Source of the DNA: Streptomyces lincolnensis
GTDB taxonomy: Bacteria > Actinomycetota > Actinomycetes > Streptomycetales > Streptomycetaceae
Direction of reading: 5' to 3'
DNA: 64,000 nucleotides
NCBI RefSeq assembly: GCF_021173675.1
Contig: NZ_JAIHON010000014.1
Coordinates: 221,298 to 285,297, forward strand
Positions 53,547 through 62,336 of the stretch are shown here, one piece after another. Under the pieces are notes generated by a model, which was not told the origin of the DNA, made no database searches, and saw nothing but the letters and a program-made list of their open reading frames with translations. Each line of letters opens with the position of its first letter. The first letter of the stretch is position 1. A program made the translations under genes and the position numbers.

Positions 53547-55400
53547 ATGCCCGAGCTGAGGTCCCGCACAGTCACCCACGGCCGCAACATGGCGGGCGCA
53601 CGCGCCCTTATGCGCGCCTCCGGTGTACCCGGCGCGGACATCGGCCGCAAGCCGATCATCGCGGTCGCCAACAGCTTCACCGAGTTCGTCCCCGGCCACA
53701 CCCACCTGCAGCCCGTCGGCCGGATCGTCAGCGAGGCGATCGTCGAGGCCGGCGGCATCCCGCGCGAGTTCAACACCATCGCCGTGGACGACGGCATCGC
53801 GATGGGACACGGCGGCATGCTGTACTCGCTGCCCTCCCGCGACCTCATCGCGGACTCGGTCGAGTACATGGTCGAGGCCCACTGCGCCGACGCCCTGATC
53901 TGCATCTCCAACTGCGACAAGATCACCCCGGGCATGCTGAACGCGGCCCTGCGGCTGAACATCCCCACGGTCTTCGTCTCCGGCGGCCCGATGGAGTCCG
54001 GCCGCGCCACGCTGGTCGACGGCACGGTCCGCACGCTCGACCTGGTCGACGCGATCTCCGACGCGGTCAACGACAAGATCTCCGACGAGGACATCCTCCG
54101 TATCGAGGAGAACGCCTGCCCGACCTGCGGCTCGTGTTCCGGCATGTTCACCGCCAACTCGATGAACTGCCTGACCGAGGCCATCGGCCTCTCCCTGCCG
54201 GGCAACGGCTCGGTCCTGGCGACCCACACCGCGCGCAAGCAGCTCTACGTCGACGCGGCCCGCACGGTCATGGACATCACCCGCCGCTACTACGAGCAGG
54301 ACGACGAGACGGTCCTCCCTCGCAACGTGGCCACCTTCGCGGCCTTCGAGAACGCCATGGCCCTCGACATCGCCATGGGCGGCTCCACCAACACGATCCT
54401 GCACCTGCTGGCCGCGGCCCAGGAGGCGGGCGTCCCCTTCGGCCTGGAGGAGATCAACGAGGTCTCGCGCCGCGTGCCCTGCCTGGCCAAGGTCGCACCG
54501 AACGTCGCCAAGAACCGCACGTACTACATGGAGGACGTGCACCGCGCCGGCGGCATCCCCGCCCTCCTCGGCGAACTGCACCGCGCCGGCCTGCTCAACG
54601 AGGACGTGCACGCCGTCCACAGCCCGTCCCTGGCCGACTGGCTGAAGACCTGGGACGTCCGCGGCGGCTCCCCGTCCCCCAAGGCCGTCGAGCTGTGGCA
54701 CGCGGCCCCGGGCTGCGTCCGCTCCGCCGAGGCCTTCTCCCAGTCCGAGCGCTGGGAGGCCCTGGACGACGACGCCGAGGGCGGCTGCATCCGCAGCGCC
54801 GAGCATGCCTACTCCAAGGACGGCGGCCTGGCCGTCCTCAAGGGCAACCTCGCCGTGGACGGCTGCGTGGTCAAGACGGCCGGCGTCGACGAGTCGATCT
54901 GGACCTTCGAGGGCCCCGCGGTCGTCTGCGAGTCGCAGGAGGAGGCCGTCGAGAAGATCCTCAACAAACACGTCACCGACGGCGACGTCGTCGTCATCCG
55001 CTACGAGGGCCCCAAGGGCGGCCCCGGCATGCAGGAGATGCTCTACCCGACGTCCTTCCTCAAGGGCCGCGGCCTGGGCAAGACCTGCGCACTGATCACG
55101 GACGGCCGCTTCTCCGGCGGCACCTCGGGCCTGTCCATCGGCCACGCCTCACCCGAGGCGGCCTCCGGCGGCACCATCGCGCTCGTCGAGAACGGCGACC
55201 GCATCCGCATCGACATCCCGAACCGCACCATCGAGCTCCTGGTCGACGACGCCGAACTGGCCCGCCGCGAGCAGGCGCTGAACGGCGTGTACGCCCCCAA
55301 GAACCGCGAGCGCAAGGTCTCCGCGGCCCTGCGCGCCTACGCGGCGATGGCCACCAGCGCCGACAAGGGCGCCGTGCGGGACGTCTCCATGCTGGGCTGA
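53547..55400 (+). CDS. ilvD: Dihydroxy-acid dehydratase
   Basis: This 617-residue Fe-S enzyme makes the 2-keto acids for valine, leucine and isoleucine synthesis. Motifs are FTEFVPGHTHLQPVG, CISNCDKITPGMLNAALRLN, CPTCGSCSGMFTANSMNCL and GRFSGGTSGLSIGHASPEAA, with the three cluster Cys. ATG 53547 has GAAGGAG seven to thirteen bases upstream. It stands alone as a core metabolic gene ahead of a terminator. Confidence 0.97.
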   Translation: MPELRSRTVTHGRNMAGARALMRASGVPGADIGRKPIIAVANSFTEFVPGHTHLQPVGRIVSEAIVEAGGIPREFNTIAVDDGIAMGHGGMLYSLPSRDLIADSVEYMVEAHCADALICISNCDKITPGMLNAALRLNIPTVFVSGGPMESGRATLVDGTVRTLDLVDAISDAVNDKISDEDILRIEENACPTCGSCSGMFTANSMNCLTEAIGLSLPGNGSVLATHTARKQLYVDAARTVMDITRRYYEQDDETVLPRNVATFAAFENAMALDIAMGGSTNTILHLLAAAQEAGVPFGLEEINEVSRRVPCLAKVAPNVAKNRTYYMEDVHRAGGIPALLGELHRAGLLNEDVHAVHSPSLADWLKTWDVRGGSPSPKAVELWHAAPGCVRSAEAFSQSERWEALDDDAEGGCIRSAEHAYSKDGGLAVLKGNLAVDGCVVKTAGVDESIWTFEGPAVVCESQEEAVEKILNKHVTDGDVVVIRYEGPKGGPGMQEMLYPTSFLKGRGLGKTCALITDGRFSGGTSGLSIGHASPEAASGGTIALVENGDRIRIDIPNRTIELLVDDAELARREQALNGVYAPKNRERKVSAALRAYAAMATSADKGAVRDVSMLG

Positions 55401-55411
55401 TCCTCCGGGTG

Positions 55412-55440
55412 GGGGCCGCCTCCTCGGGGGCGGCCCCTTT
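55412..55440 (+). terminator. Terminator after ilvD
   Basis: A 9-bp stem (GGGGCCGCC at 55412-55420 and GGCGGCCCC at 55429-55437) with an eight-base loop is followed by TTT. It lies between the convergent ilvD and kinase genes. Confidence 0.8.
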
Positions 55441-55446
55441 CCCATG

Positions 55447-57564
55447 TCACCACTGGGCGGGATCACGGGCGTCCACGCCGAAGACGGTGCCGTCGGGGGC
55501 GGTCGCGTAGACGTGGCCGTCCACGAGCACCGGGGTGGGCAGCGTCGCCACGACCCGGTCCGTGTCGGCGGCGAGCCGCGGCGGAGTCTGCCCGAGGAGC
55601 CGCCCGCTGCCGCCGTCGACCGCCAGCAGCCGCCCGTCGGGGGCGGTGAAGTACACCCGCTCACCGTCCGAGACCGGAGCGGATCCGCGGCTCACCGAGG
55701 TCTCCAGATGCCACAGCCGCTTGCGTGCGTCCAGATCGACGGCCTCCAGCGAACCACCGGTGGCCAGCACGTACACCACGTCCCCCCGCACCCCGGCGAT
55801 GGCGTCCTGACGCGGGACGGGCAGGGCGACCCGGGTCGTCTCCTTCGATGCGGGCGTGTAGCGGACCACGGCGTCGGTGTTTCCCGTGGCCCAGTCGGCG
55901 GAGAGGAACACCAGGGATCCGTCCCGGGCGGCGACGGGTCTCAGCATGCCCTCCAGCCGTGCCTCCCACCGCACGTCACCCGTGCCCGGATCGACCGCGG
56001 TGACCCGGGTGCTCGAACCGTCGTCCGACGCCCGCGTGGCATAGGCCAGCGGATCCCCGGCGAACGAGGCGAAGGCCCCGACGCCCGGCATACGGCGCTC
56101 CCACCGCGTCTCGCCCGACGCGCCGTCCACCCCCGTGACCGTCCCGTCCGCCCCCGTCAGCAGAACCGTCCCGCCGCCGTAGCGCACCGAGCCGGAACCG
56201 GACAGCCTCCGCTCCCAGACCTGCTTGCCCGTGGCGGGGTCGAGCCCCTCCAGACGCCGGCCGCCGTCCGTGGAGGTCTGCACGAGACCACCGGAGACGA
56301 CCGGCGGGCCGCCCGGTATCTCCTCGGAGACGGAGTGCTGCCACAGCACGGTCCCGTCGGACGGGGCCAGGGCGTAGACGAGGCCGGCCTGCGCGCACAG
56401 CACCCTGCCCGCCCCGTGGGCACACTGCGGCACCCCGTCGGCCCGGGGCGCGGGCTTCACGTCCCACGCGCCGAACGCCGCCGGTGCCGAGTGCGCCGCG
56501 GTGTCCTCACGCGGGGTGGGGCCCCCGTCGATCAGCTGGACCGAGGCGAGCACGCCACAGGCGAGGACGGCGACGGCCCCGCCCACGAGCGCCACCCGCC
56601 GGCGCACCCCCTTCCTCGCGGGCTTCGGCCCGGGCTCCGCCTCCGAAGCTTCCGATGGTTCCGAAGACTCCGGCGGCTCCGGCGGCCCTTCCGCACTCGT
56701 CCGCTGCGCCGGTATGAAGGCCTGCGTGTCGTACGAAGCCGCCACCGAACGCAGTTCCCGCATCAACTCGTCCGGCGTCGGCCGGTCCTCGGGCTCCTTC
56801 GCCAGACACCGCGCGATCAGCGGCGCGAGATTCTCCGGTACGCCCGTCAGGTCCGGCTCGTCATGGACGACCTGGTAGGCGACCACATACGGACTGTCCG
56901 AGTCGAACGGCCCCCGGCCCGTGGCCGCGTGCACCAGCACCGACCCGAGCGCGAAGATGTCGGCGGCGGGACCCACCTCGCGCGGCCGACGGAACTGCTC
57001 GGGCGCCATGAAAGGAGGCGTCCCGATCAACTTCCCGGTCTCCGTGCGCAGTTCGCTGTCCTTCGGCCGGGAGATACCGAAGTCGATGACCTTCGGCCCG
57101 TCCTCGGCGAGCAGCACATTGCTCGGCTTGAGGTCCCGGTGGACCACCCCGACCCGATGGATGTCGCGCAACGCCTCGGCCAGTCCCGCCATCAGCCGGC
57201 GCAACTGGGACGAGGGCATCGGCCCGTTCTGCTTCACATGGTCGGACAGCGTCGGCCCGGGGATGAACAGCGTGGCCATCCACGGCCGTTCGGCCTCGGG
57301 GTCGGCGTCGACGACGGACGCCGTGAAGGCCCCGCTCACCCGCCGCGCCGCGGCCACCTCCTGCCGGAACCGGCCCCGGAACTCCGGGTCCCGGGCGAAC
57401 TCGGCATGGACGATCTTCACCGCGAGCTTCATCCCCGAGGCGCTCCGGGCGATGTGGACGACGCCCATCCCGCCGGACCCGAGAGTCGACTCCAGGCGGT
57501 AGTGACCGGCGTACTCGGGACGTTCCGCTTCAGCACCCGCTCCCGTGCCCTGCTGTGGCGCCAT
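55447..57564 (-). CDS. Ser/Thr protein kinase with extracytoplasmic PQQ-type beta-propeller
   Basis: This 705-residue protein has a Hanks-type kinase at residues 15-270: LGSGGMGVVHIA, the invariant Lys in MKLAVKIVH, HRDLKPSNVLL and KVIDFGISRP. A membrane helix (VALVGGAVAVLACGVLASVQ) leads to a long outside domain of repeats with GTVLWQHSV, GKQVWERRL and GETRWERRM, typical of PQQ-like propellers. It should sense something outside and phosphorylate proteins inside. It lies next to a divergent small SH3 gene, across a perfect 16-bp palindrome. Confidence 0.93.
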   Translation of the reverse strand: MAPQQGTGAGAEAERPEYAGHYRLESTLGSGGMGVVHIARSASGMKLAVKIVHAEFARDPEFRGRFRQEVAAARRVSGAFTASVVDADPEAERPWMATLFIPGPTLSDHVKQNGPMPSSQLRRLMAGLAEALRDIHRVGVVHRDLKPSNVLLAEDGPKVIDFGISRPKDSELRTETGKLIGTPPFMAPEQFRRPREVGPAADIFALGSVLVHAATGRGPFDSDSPYVVAYQVVHDEPDLTGVPENLAPLIARCLAKEPEDRPTPDELMRELRSVAASYDTQAFIPAQRTSAEGPPEPPESSEPSEASEAEPGPKPARKGVRRRVALVGGAVAVLACGVLASVQLIDGGPTPREDTAAHSAPAAFGAWDVKPAPRADGVPQCAHGAGRVLCAQAGLVYALAPSDGTVLWQHSVSEEIPGGPPVVSGGLVQTSTDGGRRLEGLDPATGKQVWERRLSGSGSVRYGGGTVLLTGADGTVTGVDGASGETRWERRMPGVGAFASFAGDPLAYATRASDDGSSTRVTAVDPGTGDVRWEARLEGMLRPVAARDGSLVFLSADWATGNTDAVVRYTPASKETTRVALPVPRQDAIAGVRGDVVYVLATGGSLEAVDLDARKRLWHLETSVSRGSAPVSDGERVYFTAPDGRLLAVDGGSGRLLGQTPPRLAADTDRVVATLPTPVLVDGHVYATAPDGTVFGVDARDPAQW

Positions 57565-57617
57565 GGAACCACCCCCGTGCTGTTCGTCCGCGCGCGCGAC
57601 GCACGGAGCCTAGTCGA

Positions 57618-57633
57618 TGTCTCGTACGAGACA
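57618..57633. promoter_or_regulatory. Perfect 16-bp palindrome between the kinase and SH3 genes
   Basis: TGTCTCGTACGAGACA is fully self-complementary and looks like a TetR-type operator. It lies 54 bases upstream of the kinase ATG and 112 bases before the SH3 start. A -10-like TAGTCT follows on the plus strand at 57645, which would put the palindrome over the -35 region of the SH3 promoter. Confidence 0.6.
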
Positions 57634-57744
57634 GAGGCGGCTTGCTAGTCTCCGCGTGCGAGTTGCGTACATGTGTTTCATGTCGTGATTCGGGGGAATC
57701 AACGGCATCCCATGGCAGTCATGGGACCAACGGGGGAGGCATTC

Positions 57745-58059
57745 ATGTCTGTTGAGCATGTCGAGGAGATCGAGGGCGGCGGGGAAGAACTCGTCACGAC
57801 AGCCGCGGCCCTGCGCTACTACACCACCGCTCCGGGAGTCCGTCTCAACGTCCGCAGCGGCCCCGGTACCGGCTACAGCATCGTCCGCACCCTGCCCGGC
57901 GGATCCAAGGTCCCGATCTACTGCCAGAGCCCGGGCACCTGGGTCTCCGGCACCTACGGCACGACCAACATCTGGGACAACATCAGCAACGGCGAGTTCG
58001 TCTCGGACGCCTACGTCAACACCGGCAGCGACGGTTACGTGGCGTCCCGCTGCGGCTGA
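57745..58059 (+). CDS. Small SH3-domain protein without a signal peptide
   Basis: This 104-residue protein starts MSVEHVEEIEGGGEELVTTA after GGGGGAGG. The rest is a bacterial SH3 domain (VRLNVRSGPGTGYSIVRTLP, GSKVPIYCQSPGTWVSG, YGTTNIWDNISNGEFVSDAY). Such domains usually act outside cells, but no signal peptide is visible. Two Cys (YCQSPG, SRCG) could pair. It is divergent from a PQQ-propeller kinase. It may be secreted by another route, or it may be a small regulatory protein. Confidence 0.8.
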   Translation: MSVEHVEEIEGGGEELVTTAAALRYYTTAPGVRLNVRSGPGTGYSIVRTLPGGSKVPIYCQSPGTWVSGTYGTTNIWDNISNGEFVSDAYVNTGSDGYVASRCG

Positions 58060-58102
58060 ACCCACCCGGAGCCCGCGGTCCGTGCGGAGCCATAATCGAC
58101 GC

Positions 58103-58609
58103 GTGAGCGACGAATCCGGCACCCAGAACACCCCCGCGGGCTCCGAGAGCGGCCCCCGCCCCGAGCCCCTCCGCCTCTTCGGCACCACCTGGGTGAACCA
58201 CGACAACGGCTACGCCCTCCGTCGAGTCGGGGCAGGCGTCGGCTCCCTCGCGGCCGCGGCCGCCTCCTGCCTCGTCCTCCGCTTCGCCTTCGAGGGCCTC
58301 CGGATCGCCGACACCGGCAGCTTCGTCACGCTCCTGGTCGTCGTGATGTTCGCGGTGTGCAGCGCCCTCGCCTTCCGCCACACCTGGGACGGCTTCGGCA
58401 AGCGCCCGGACCCCGACCGCCAGGCCTCCCTGCGCGGCCTGCTGGCCATCGGCTTCGTCGGCTCACTCCTTGCCTACTCCTTCCGCTGCCTCACAGAGGC
58501 CCCCGGCGAGAAACTCCACCGCGCCGAGTACGAGACGGCCCTCGACCAGCACCGCAAACGCACCTCCCGCCGCACCGGCAACCCCTCCAAGAAACGCCGC
58601 CGCTCCTAG
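58103..58609 (+). CDS. Integral membrane protein of unknown function
   Basis: This 168-residue protein starts with GTG at 58103. The N-terminal 40 residues are polar (EPLRLFGTTWVNHDNGYALR). Three membrane helices follow: GAGVGSLAAAAASCLVLRFA, TLLVVVMFAVCSALAF and LLAIGFVGSLLAYSF. The tail is basic (HRKRTSRRTGNPSKKRRRS) and should sit in the cytosol. It is 43 bases after the SH3 gene and may be co-transcribed. I do not recognise a family. Confidence 0.78.
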   Translation: MSDESGTQNTPAGSESGPRPEPLRLFGTTWVNHDNGYALRRVGAGVGSLAAAAASCLVLRFAFEGLRIADTGSFVTLLVVVMFAVCSALAFRHTWDGFGKRPDPDRQASLRGLLAIGFVGSLLAYSFRCLTEAPGEKLHRAEYETALDQHRKRTSRRTGNPSKKRRRS

Positions 58610-58725
58610 AGCCGACCCGGCGGACCAGGCCGCACGCACACAACGCCGCCGCGGACAGCGCCCGGGCCCGCCCACTCTCACCGAAAACTCACCGCCACCA
58701 CACCCACCCCCGCCACCATGGCCGT

Positions 58726-59496
58726 ATGACGGCCTCCTCCCACGCCTTCCGGGCCCACTCCTTCAACGCCGCGGCAGCCCAGTACGCCGCCAACCGCCCC
58801 TCCTACCCGACCGCCCTCCTCGACACGATCGAGGAACTGGCCGGCCGCCCCCTCGCCGGCGCCCGTGTCGCGGACGTCGGCGCCGGCACCGGTCTCGCCA
58901 CGGCACTCCTGCACGCCCGGGGCGCCGAGGTCGTCGCCGTGGAACCCGGCGACGGCATGGCCGCCCAGTTCCGCCGCGCCCACCCCGGCATCCCGATCAT
59001 CCGGGGCGACGGCAACGACCTCCCCCTCGCCGCCGACTCGGTCGACTTCCTCACCTACGCCCAGGCCTGGCACTGGACCGACCCCGACCGCTCGGTCCCG
59101 GAAGCCCTCCGCGTCCTGCGCCCGGGCGGCGCGCTCGCCCTGTGGTGGAACACCCACGCCCTCGACGTGCCGTGGATCGCCGCCCAGTCCCACCGCATCC
59201 AGCACCGCTTCGGCGGCGACCGCACCGTCCACCGCAACGGCGACGCGGACCACTCCGCCCTCGTCGACCCCACCGGCCGCCTCACCTTCACCCGCCGCTG
59301 GGTCCGCTGGAGCCGCCGCGTCCCCCTCGACACGCACCTGGCCAACATAGGCAGCCACTCGATCTTCCTGGTCCACGGCGAAGAGGCCTCCGCCGCCTTC
59401 CTCGCCGACGAGCGCGCCCTCCTCCTCAAGACCTTCCCCGACGAGATCGTCGATGAGGTCTACGACGTCGACCTCCTGCTCGCCACCACCGCCTGA
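58726..59496 (+). CDS. Class I SAM-dependent methyltransferase
   Basis: This 256-residue enzyme has a Rossmann-type SAM site: ARVADVGAGTGLATALL (motif I), GAEVVAVEPGDGMAAQFRRA (motif II), VDFLTYAQAWHWTDPD and EALRVLRPGGALALWW. The acceptor is unknown; the family (Methyltransf_11/25) is broad. The ATG at 58726 is chosen. There is no clear partner gene. Confidence 0.88.
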   Translation: MTASSHAFRAHSFNAAAAQYAANRPSYPTALLDTIEELAGRPLAGARVADVGAGTGLATALLHARGAEVVAVEPGDGMAAQFRRAHPGIPIIRGDGNDLPLAADSVDFLTYAQAWHWTDPDRSVPEALRVLRPGGALALWWNTHALDVPWIAAQSHRIQHRFGGDRTVHRNGDADHSALVDPTGRLTFTRRWVRWSRRVPLDTHLANIGSHSIFLVHGEEASAAFLADERALLLKTFPDEIVDEVYDVDLLLATTA

Positions 59497-59663
59497 CCCC
59501 CGGCCCGGCGGCCCCACCTCTCGCACCGCCCGGACGCCCGACTCCGATCACGTCACCGCGCCACCGCCTCATCTCACCCGCGCGCCACCGCACCCGCGTG
59601 CCCGCGCCGTCCGGCATGCCCGCTTGACGACCCGGCTTGACGACCCCGCGCCTCCGGAGCAGT

Positions 59664-59681
59664 ATTCATCACATGATGAAT
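59664..59681. promoter_or_regulatory. Palindrome over the start codon of the ABC transporter gene
   Basis: ATTCATCA, two bases, TGATGAAT is a perfect 8-bp-arm inverted repeat that contains the tandem ATG codons at 59673 and 59676. Upstream, TTGACG (59637-59642) is 17 bases from CAGTAT (59660-59665). A leaderless transcript starting near the ATG, blocked by a repressor on the palindrome, is likely. The regulator is not next to it. Confidence 0.6.
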
Positions 59682-60515
59682 TATCCGCCCGGTCCACCCA
59701 CGAACGACGACACCCCCTCCACCGCCTCTCCCAGCACCCCCTCCGCCTCTCCGGCCGTCCGCGCCGAAGACCTCACCGTCGTCCGAGGCCCCCGCACGGT
59801 CCTGCGCGGCCTCGACTTCACCGTCCCGCGCGGCCAGATCACCGGCCTCCTCGGCCCGTCCGGCTGCGGCAAGTCGACCCTGATGCGCGCGATCGTCGGC
59901 ACCCAGGCCAAGGTCACCGGCACCCTCGACGTCCTGGGCAGCCCCGCCGGCCACCCCACCCTGCGTACCCGCATCGGCTACGTCACCCAAGCCCCCTCCG
60001 TCTACGACGACCTGACCGTCCGCCAGAACCTCGCCTACTTCGCCGCGATCCTCGCCCCCGGCCGCGCGGCCTCCGAACGCCGCCACGACGACGTCACCCG
60101 CGCCATCGCCGACGTCGGCCTCACCAGCCACGCCGACGCCCTCGCCGGCAACCTCTCCGGCGGCCAGCGCAGCCGAGTCTCCCTGGCCGTCGCCCTCCTC
60201 GGCACCCCCGAACTCCTCGTCCTCGACGAACCGACCGTCGGCCTGGACCCCGTCCTCCGCCGCGACCTGTGGAACCTCTTCCACGACATCGCGGCCCGGC
60301 GCGGCGCGACCCTCCTCATCTCCTCCCACGTCATGGACGAGGCCGAGCGCTGCCACCGCCTCCTCCTCATGCGCGAGGGCCGCATCCTCGCCGACGACAC
60401 CCCGGACGCCCTGCGCACCCGGACGCACACCGACACGGTCGAGGCGGCATTCCTGCACCTGGTCGACGAGGCGATCGCGGCCGACCGCACACAGCAGAAG
60501 GAGACGGCACGATGA
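59673..60515 (+). CDS. ABC transporter ATPase, drug-export type
   Basis: This 280-residue ATPase starts at ATG 59673 (ATG 59676 is the next choice). The Pro/Ser-rich first 28 residues precede Walker A GLLGPSGCGKSTLMRAIVG, signature LSGGQRSRVSLAVALL, Walker B ELLVLDEPTVGLDP and ISSHVMDEAERC. It resembles DrrA-like exporter ATPases. It overlaps the permease gene by four bases (ATGA), so together they form one two-gene exporter. The start codon is inside a palindrome. Confidence 0.94.
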   Translation: MMNYPPGPPTNDDTPSTASPSTPSASPAVRAEDLTVVRGPRTVLRGLDFTVPRGQITGLLGPSGCGKSTLMRAIVGTQAKVTGTLDVLGSPAGHPTLRTRIGYVTQAPSVYDDLTVRQNLAYFAAILAPGRAASERRHDDVTRAIADVGLTSHADALAGNLSGGQRSRVSLAVALLGTPELLVLDEPTVGLDPVLRRDLWNLFHDIAARRGATLLISSHVMDEAERCHRLLLMREGRILADDTPDALRTRTHTDTVEAAFLHLVDEAIAADRTQQKETAR

Positions 60516-61339
60516 GCACGAGCGCGCACACGGACAGCGGCACGAACACCGGCGGGGGCCCCACACGGGGTACGACTCCCGCGCCCGCCCCCACCAGCGC
60601 CCTGAACGCGTCCCGCACCGCCGCCACCGCGGCCCGCGTCCTGCGCCAGCTCCGCCACGACCCGCGGACCATCGCGCTGATGATCCTCATCCCCTGCGTG
60701 ATGCTGCTCCTGCTGCGCTATGTCTTCGACGGCAACCCACGCACCTTCGACAGCATCGGCGCCTCCCTCCTGGGGATCTTCCCCCTGATCACGATGTTCC
60801 TGGTCACCTCCATCGCCACCCTGCGCGAACGCACCTCCGGCACCCTCGAACGCCTCCTCGCCATGCCCCTCGGCAAGGGCGACCTCATCGCCGGCTACGC
60901 GCTCGCCTTCGGCATCCTCGCGATCATCCAGTCCGCCCTTGCCACCGGTCTCGCGGTCTGGTTCCTCGACCTCGATGTCACGGGCAGCCCCTGGCTCCTG
61001 TTGCTGGTGGCCCTGCTCGACGCACTGCTCGGCACCGCGCTCGGCCTCTTCGTCTCGGCCTTCGCCGCCTCCGAGTTCCAGGCGGTCCAGTTCATGCCGG
61101 CCGTGATCTTTCCCCAACTCCTCCTCTGCGGTCTCTTCACTCCCCGCGACACCATGCACCCCGTCCTGGAGGCCATCTCCGACGTGCTGCCGATGTCCTA
61201 CGCCGTCGACGGCATGAACGAGGTGCTCCGGCACACCGACATGACCGCGACCTTCGTACGGGACGTACTGATCGTGGCGGGATGCGCGGTCCTGGTACTG
61301 GGACTGGGAGCGGCGACGCTGAGGAGGCGGACGGCGTAA
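60512..61339 (+). CDS. ABC-2 type permease
   Basis: This 275-residue membrane protein has about six helices (ALMILIPCVMLLLLRYVF, IFPLITMFLVTSIATL, AGYALAFGILAIIQSALATG, LLLVALLDALLGTALGLFVS, FMPAVIFPQLLLCGLF, DVLIVAGCAVLVLGLGAATL). The short linker with ERTSGTLERLLAMPLGKGDL is the usual ABC-2 coupling segment. With the ATPase it forms a drug- or lipid-type exporter. The substrate is not known. Confidence 0.92.
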   Translation: MSTSAHTDSGTNTGGGPTRGTTPAPAPTSALNASRTAATAARVLRQLRHDPRTIALMILIPCVMLLLLRYVFDGNPRTFDSIGASLLGIFPLITMFLVTSIATLRERTSGTLERLLAMPLGKGDLIAGYALAFGILAIIQSALATGLAVWFLDLDVTGSPWLLLLVALLDALLGTALGLFVSAFAASEFQAVQFMPAVIFPQLLLCGLFTPRDTMHPVLEAISDVLPMSYAVDGMNEVLRHTDMTATFVRDVLIVAGCAVLVLGLGAATLRRRTA

Positions 61340-61457
61340 CGGGCCGCCGTCTCCGACCCGCGCCCCGCCCGTCCCGCCCACCGGACAACCGCGCCCGCCC
61401 CATGCCCCCGGTGCGAGGATGAACCCCGGACGACGCACCCCCGGAGGGCCCCGCACC

Positions 61458-62270
61458 ATGACCCAGAAAGTCGCAGTCCTCGGCACCGGCAAGATCGGCG
61501 AAGCCCTGCTCAGCGGAATGATCCGCGCCGGCTGGGCCCCGGCCGACCTCCTGGTCACCGCCCGCCGCCCCGAGCGAGCCGAAGAACTCCGCACCCGCTA
61601 CGGAGTCACCCCGGTCACCAACCCCGAGGCCGCCAAGACCGCCGACACCCTGATCCTCACGGTCAAACCGCAGGACATGGGCGCCCTCCTCGACGAACTC
61701 GTCCCGCACGTCCCCACCGACCGCCTGGTCATCAGCGGCGCGGCCGGAATCCCCACCTCCTTCTTCGAGGAGCGCCTCGCCAACGGCACCCCGGTCGTCC
61801 GCGTCATGACGAACACGCCCGCCCTCGTGGACGAGGCCATGTCCGTCATCTCCGCCGGCACCCACGCCACCGCCGACCACCTCGCCCACACCGAGGAGAT
61901 CTTCGGCGCCGTCGGCAAGACACTCCGCGTCCCCGAGTCCCAGCAGGACGCCTGCACCGCCCTCTCCGGCTCCGGCCCGGCGTACTTCTTCTACCTGGTC
62001 GAAGCCATGACGGACGCCGGCATTCTCCTCGGGCTGCCCCGCGACAAGGCCCACGACCTCATCGTCCAGTCCGCGATCGGCGCCGCCACCATGCTCCGCG
62101 ACAGCGGCGAACACCCGGTCAAGCTCCGCGAGAACGTCACGTCCCCCGCGGGCACGACCATCAGCGCCATCCGCGAACTGGAGAACCACGGCGTACGGGC
62201 CGCCCTCATCGCCGCCCTCGAAGCCGCCCGCGACCGCAGCCGCGCACTGGCCTCCGGCAACAACAGCTGA
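61458..62270 (+). CDS. proC: Pyrroline-5-carboxylate reductase
   Basis: This 270-residue NAD(P)H enzyme makes proline from pyrroline-5-carboxylate. Motifs are VAVLGTGKIGEALLSGMIRA (Rossmann), TLILTVKPQDMGALLDEL, VRVMTNTPALVDEAMSVIS, TALSGSGPAYFFYLVEAMTD and TSPAGTTISAIRELENHGVR. ATG 61458 is used since the upstream frame is non-coding. The same proC-TIM barrel-ppx vicinity is known in mycobacteria. Confidence 0.96.
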   Translation: MTQKVAVLGTGKIGEALLSGMIRAGWAPADLLVTARRPERAEELRTRYGVTPVTNPEAAKTADTLILTVKPQDMGALLDELVPHVPTDRLVISGAAGIPTSFFEERLANGTPVVRVMTNTPALVDEAMSVISAGTHATADHLAHTEEIFGAVGKTLRVPESQQDACTALSGSGPAYFFYLVEAMTDAGILLGLPRDKAHDLIVQSAIGAATMLRDSGEHPVKLRENVTSPAGTTISAIRELENHGVRAALIAALEAARDRSRALASGNNS

Positions 62271-62336
62271 CCCCCGGCCCGCCGCCCCCTGCCCACCCGG
62301 GGGCGGCAAGCCCACTCCCGCCGGACCCGCGCCGCT

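Noticed and set aside
53490..55145. Long antisense frame opposite ilvD
   Set aside because: Same reason: a codon-bias shadow of a highly conserved gene.
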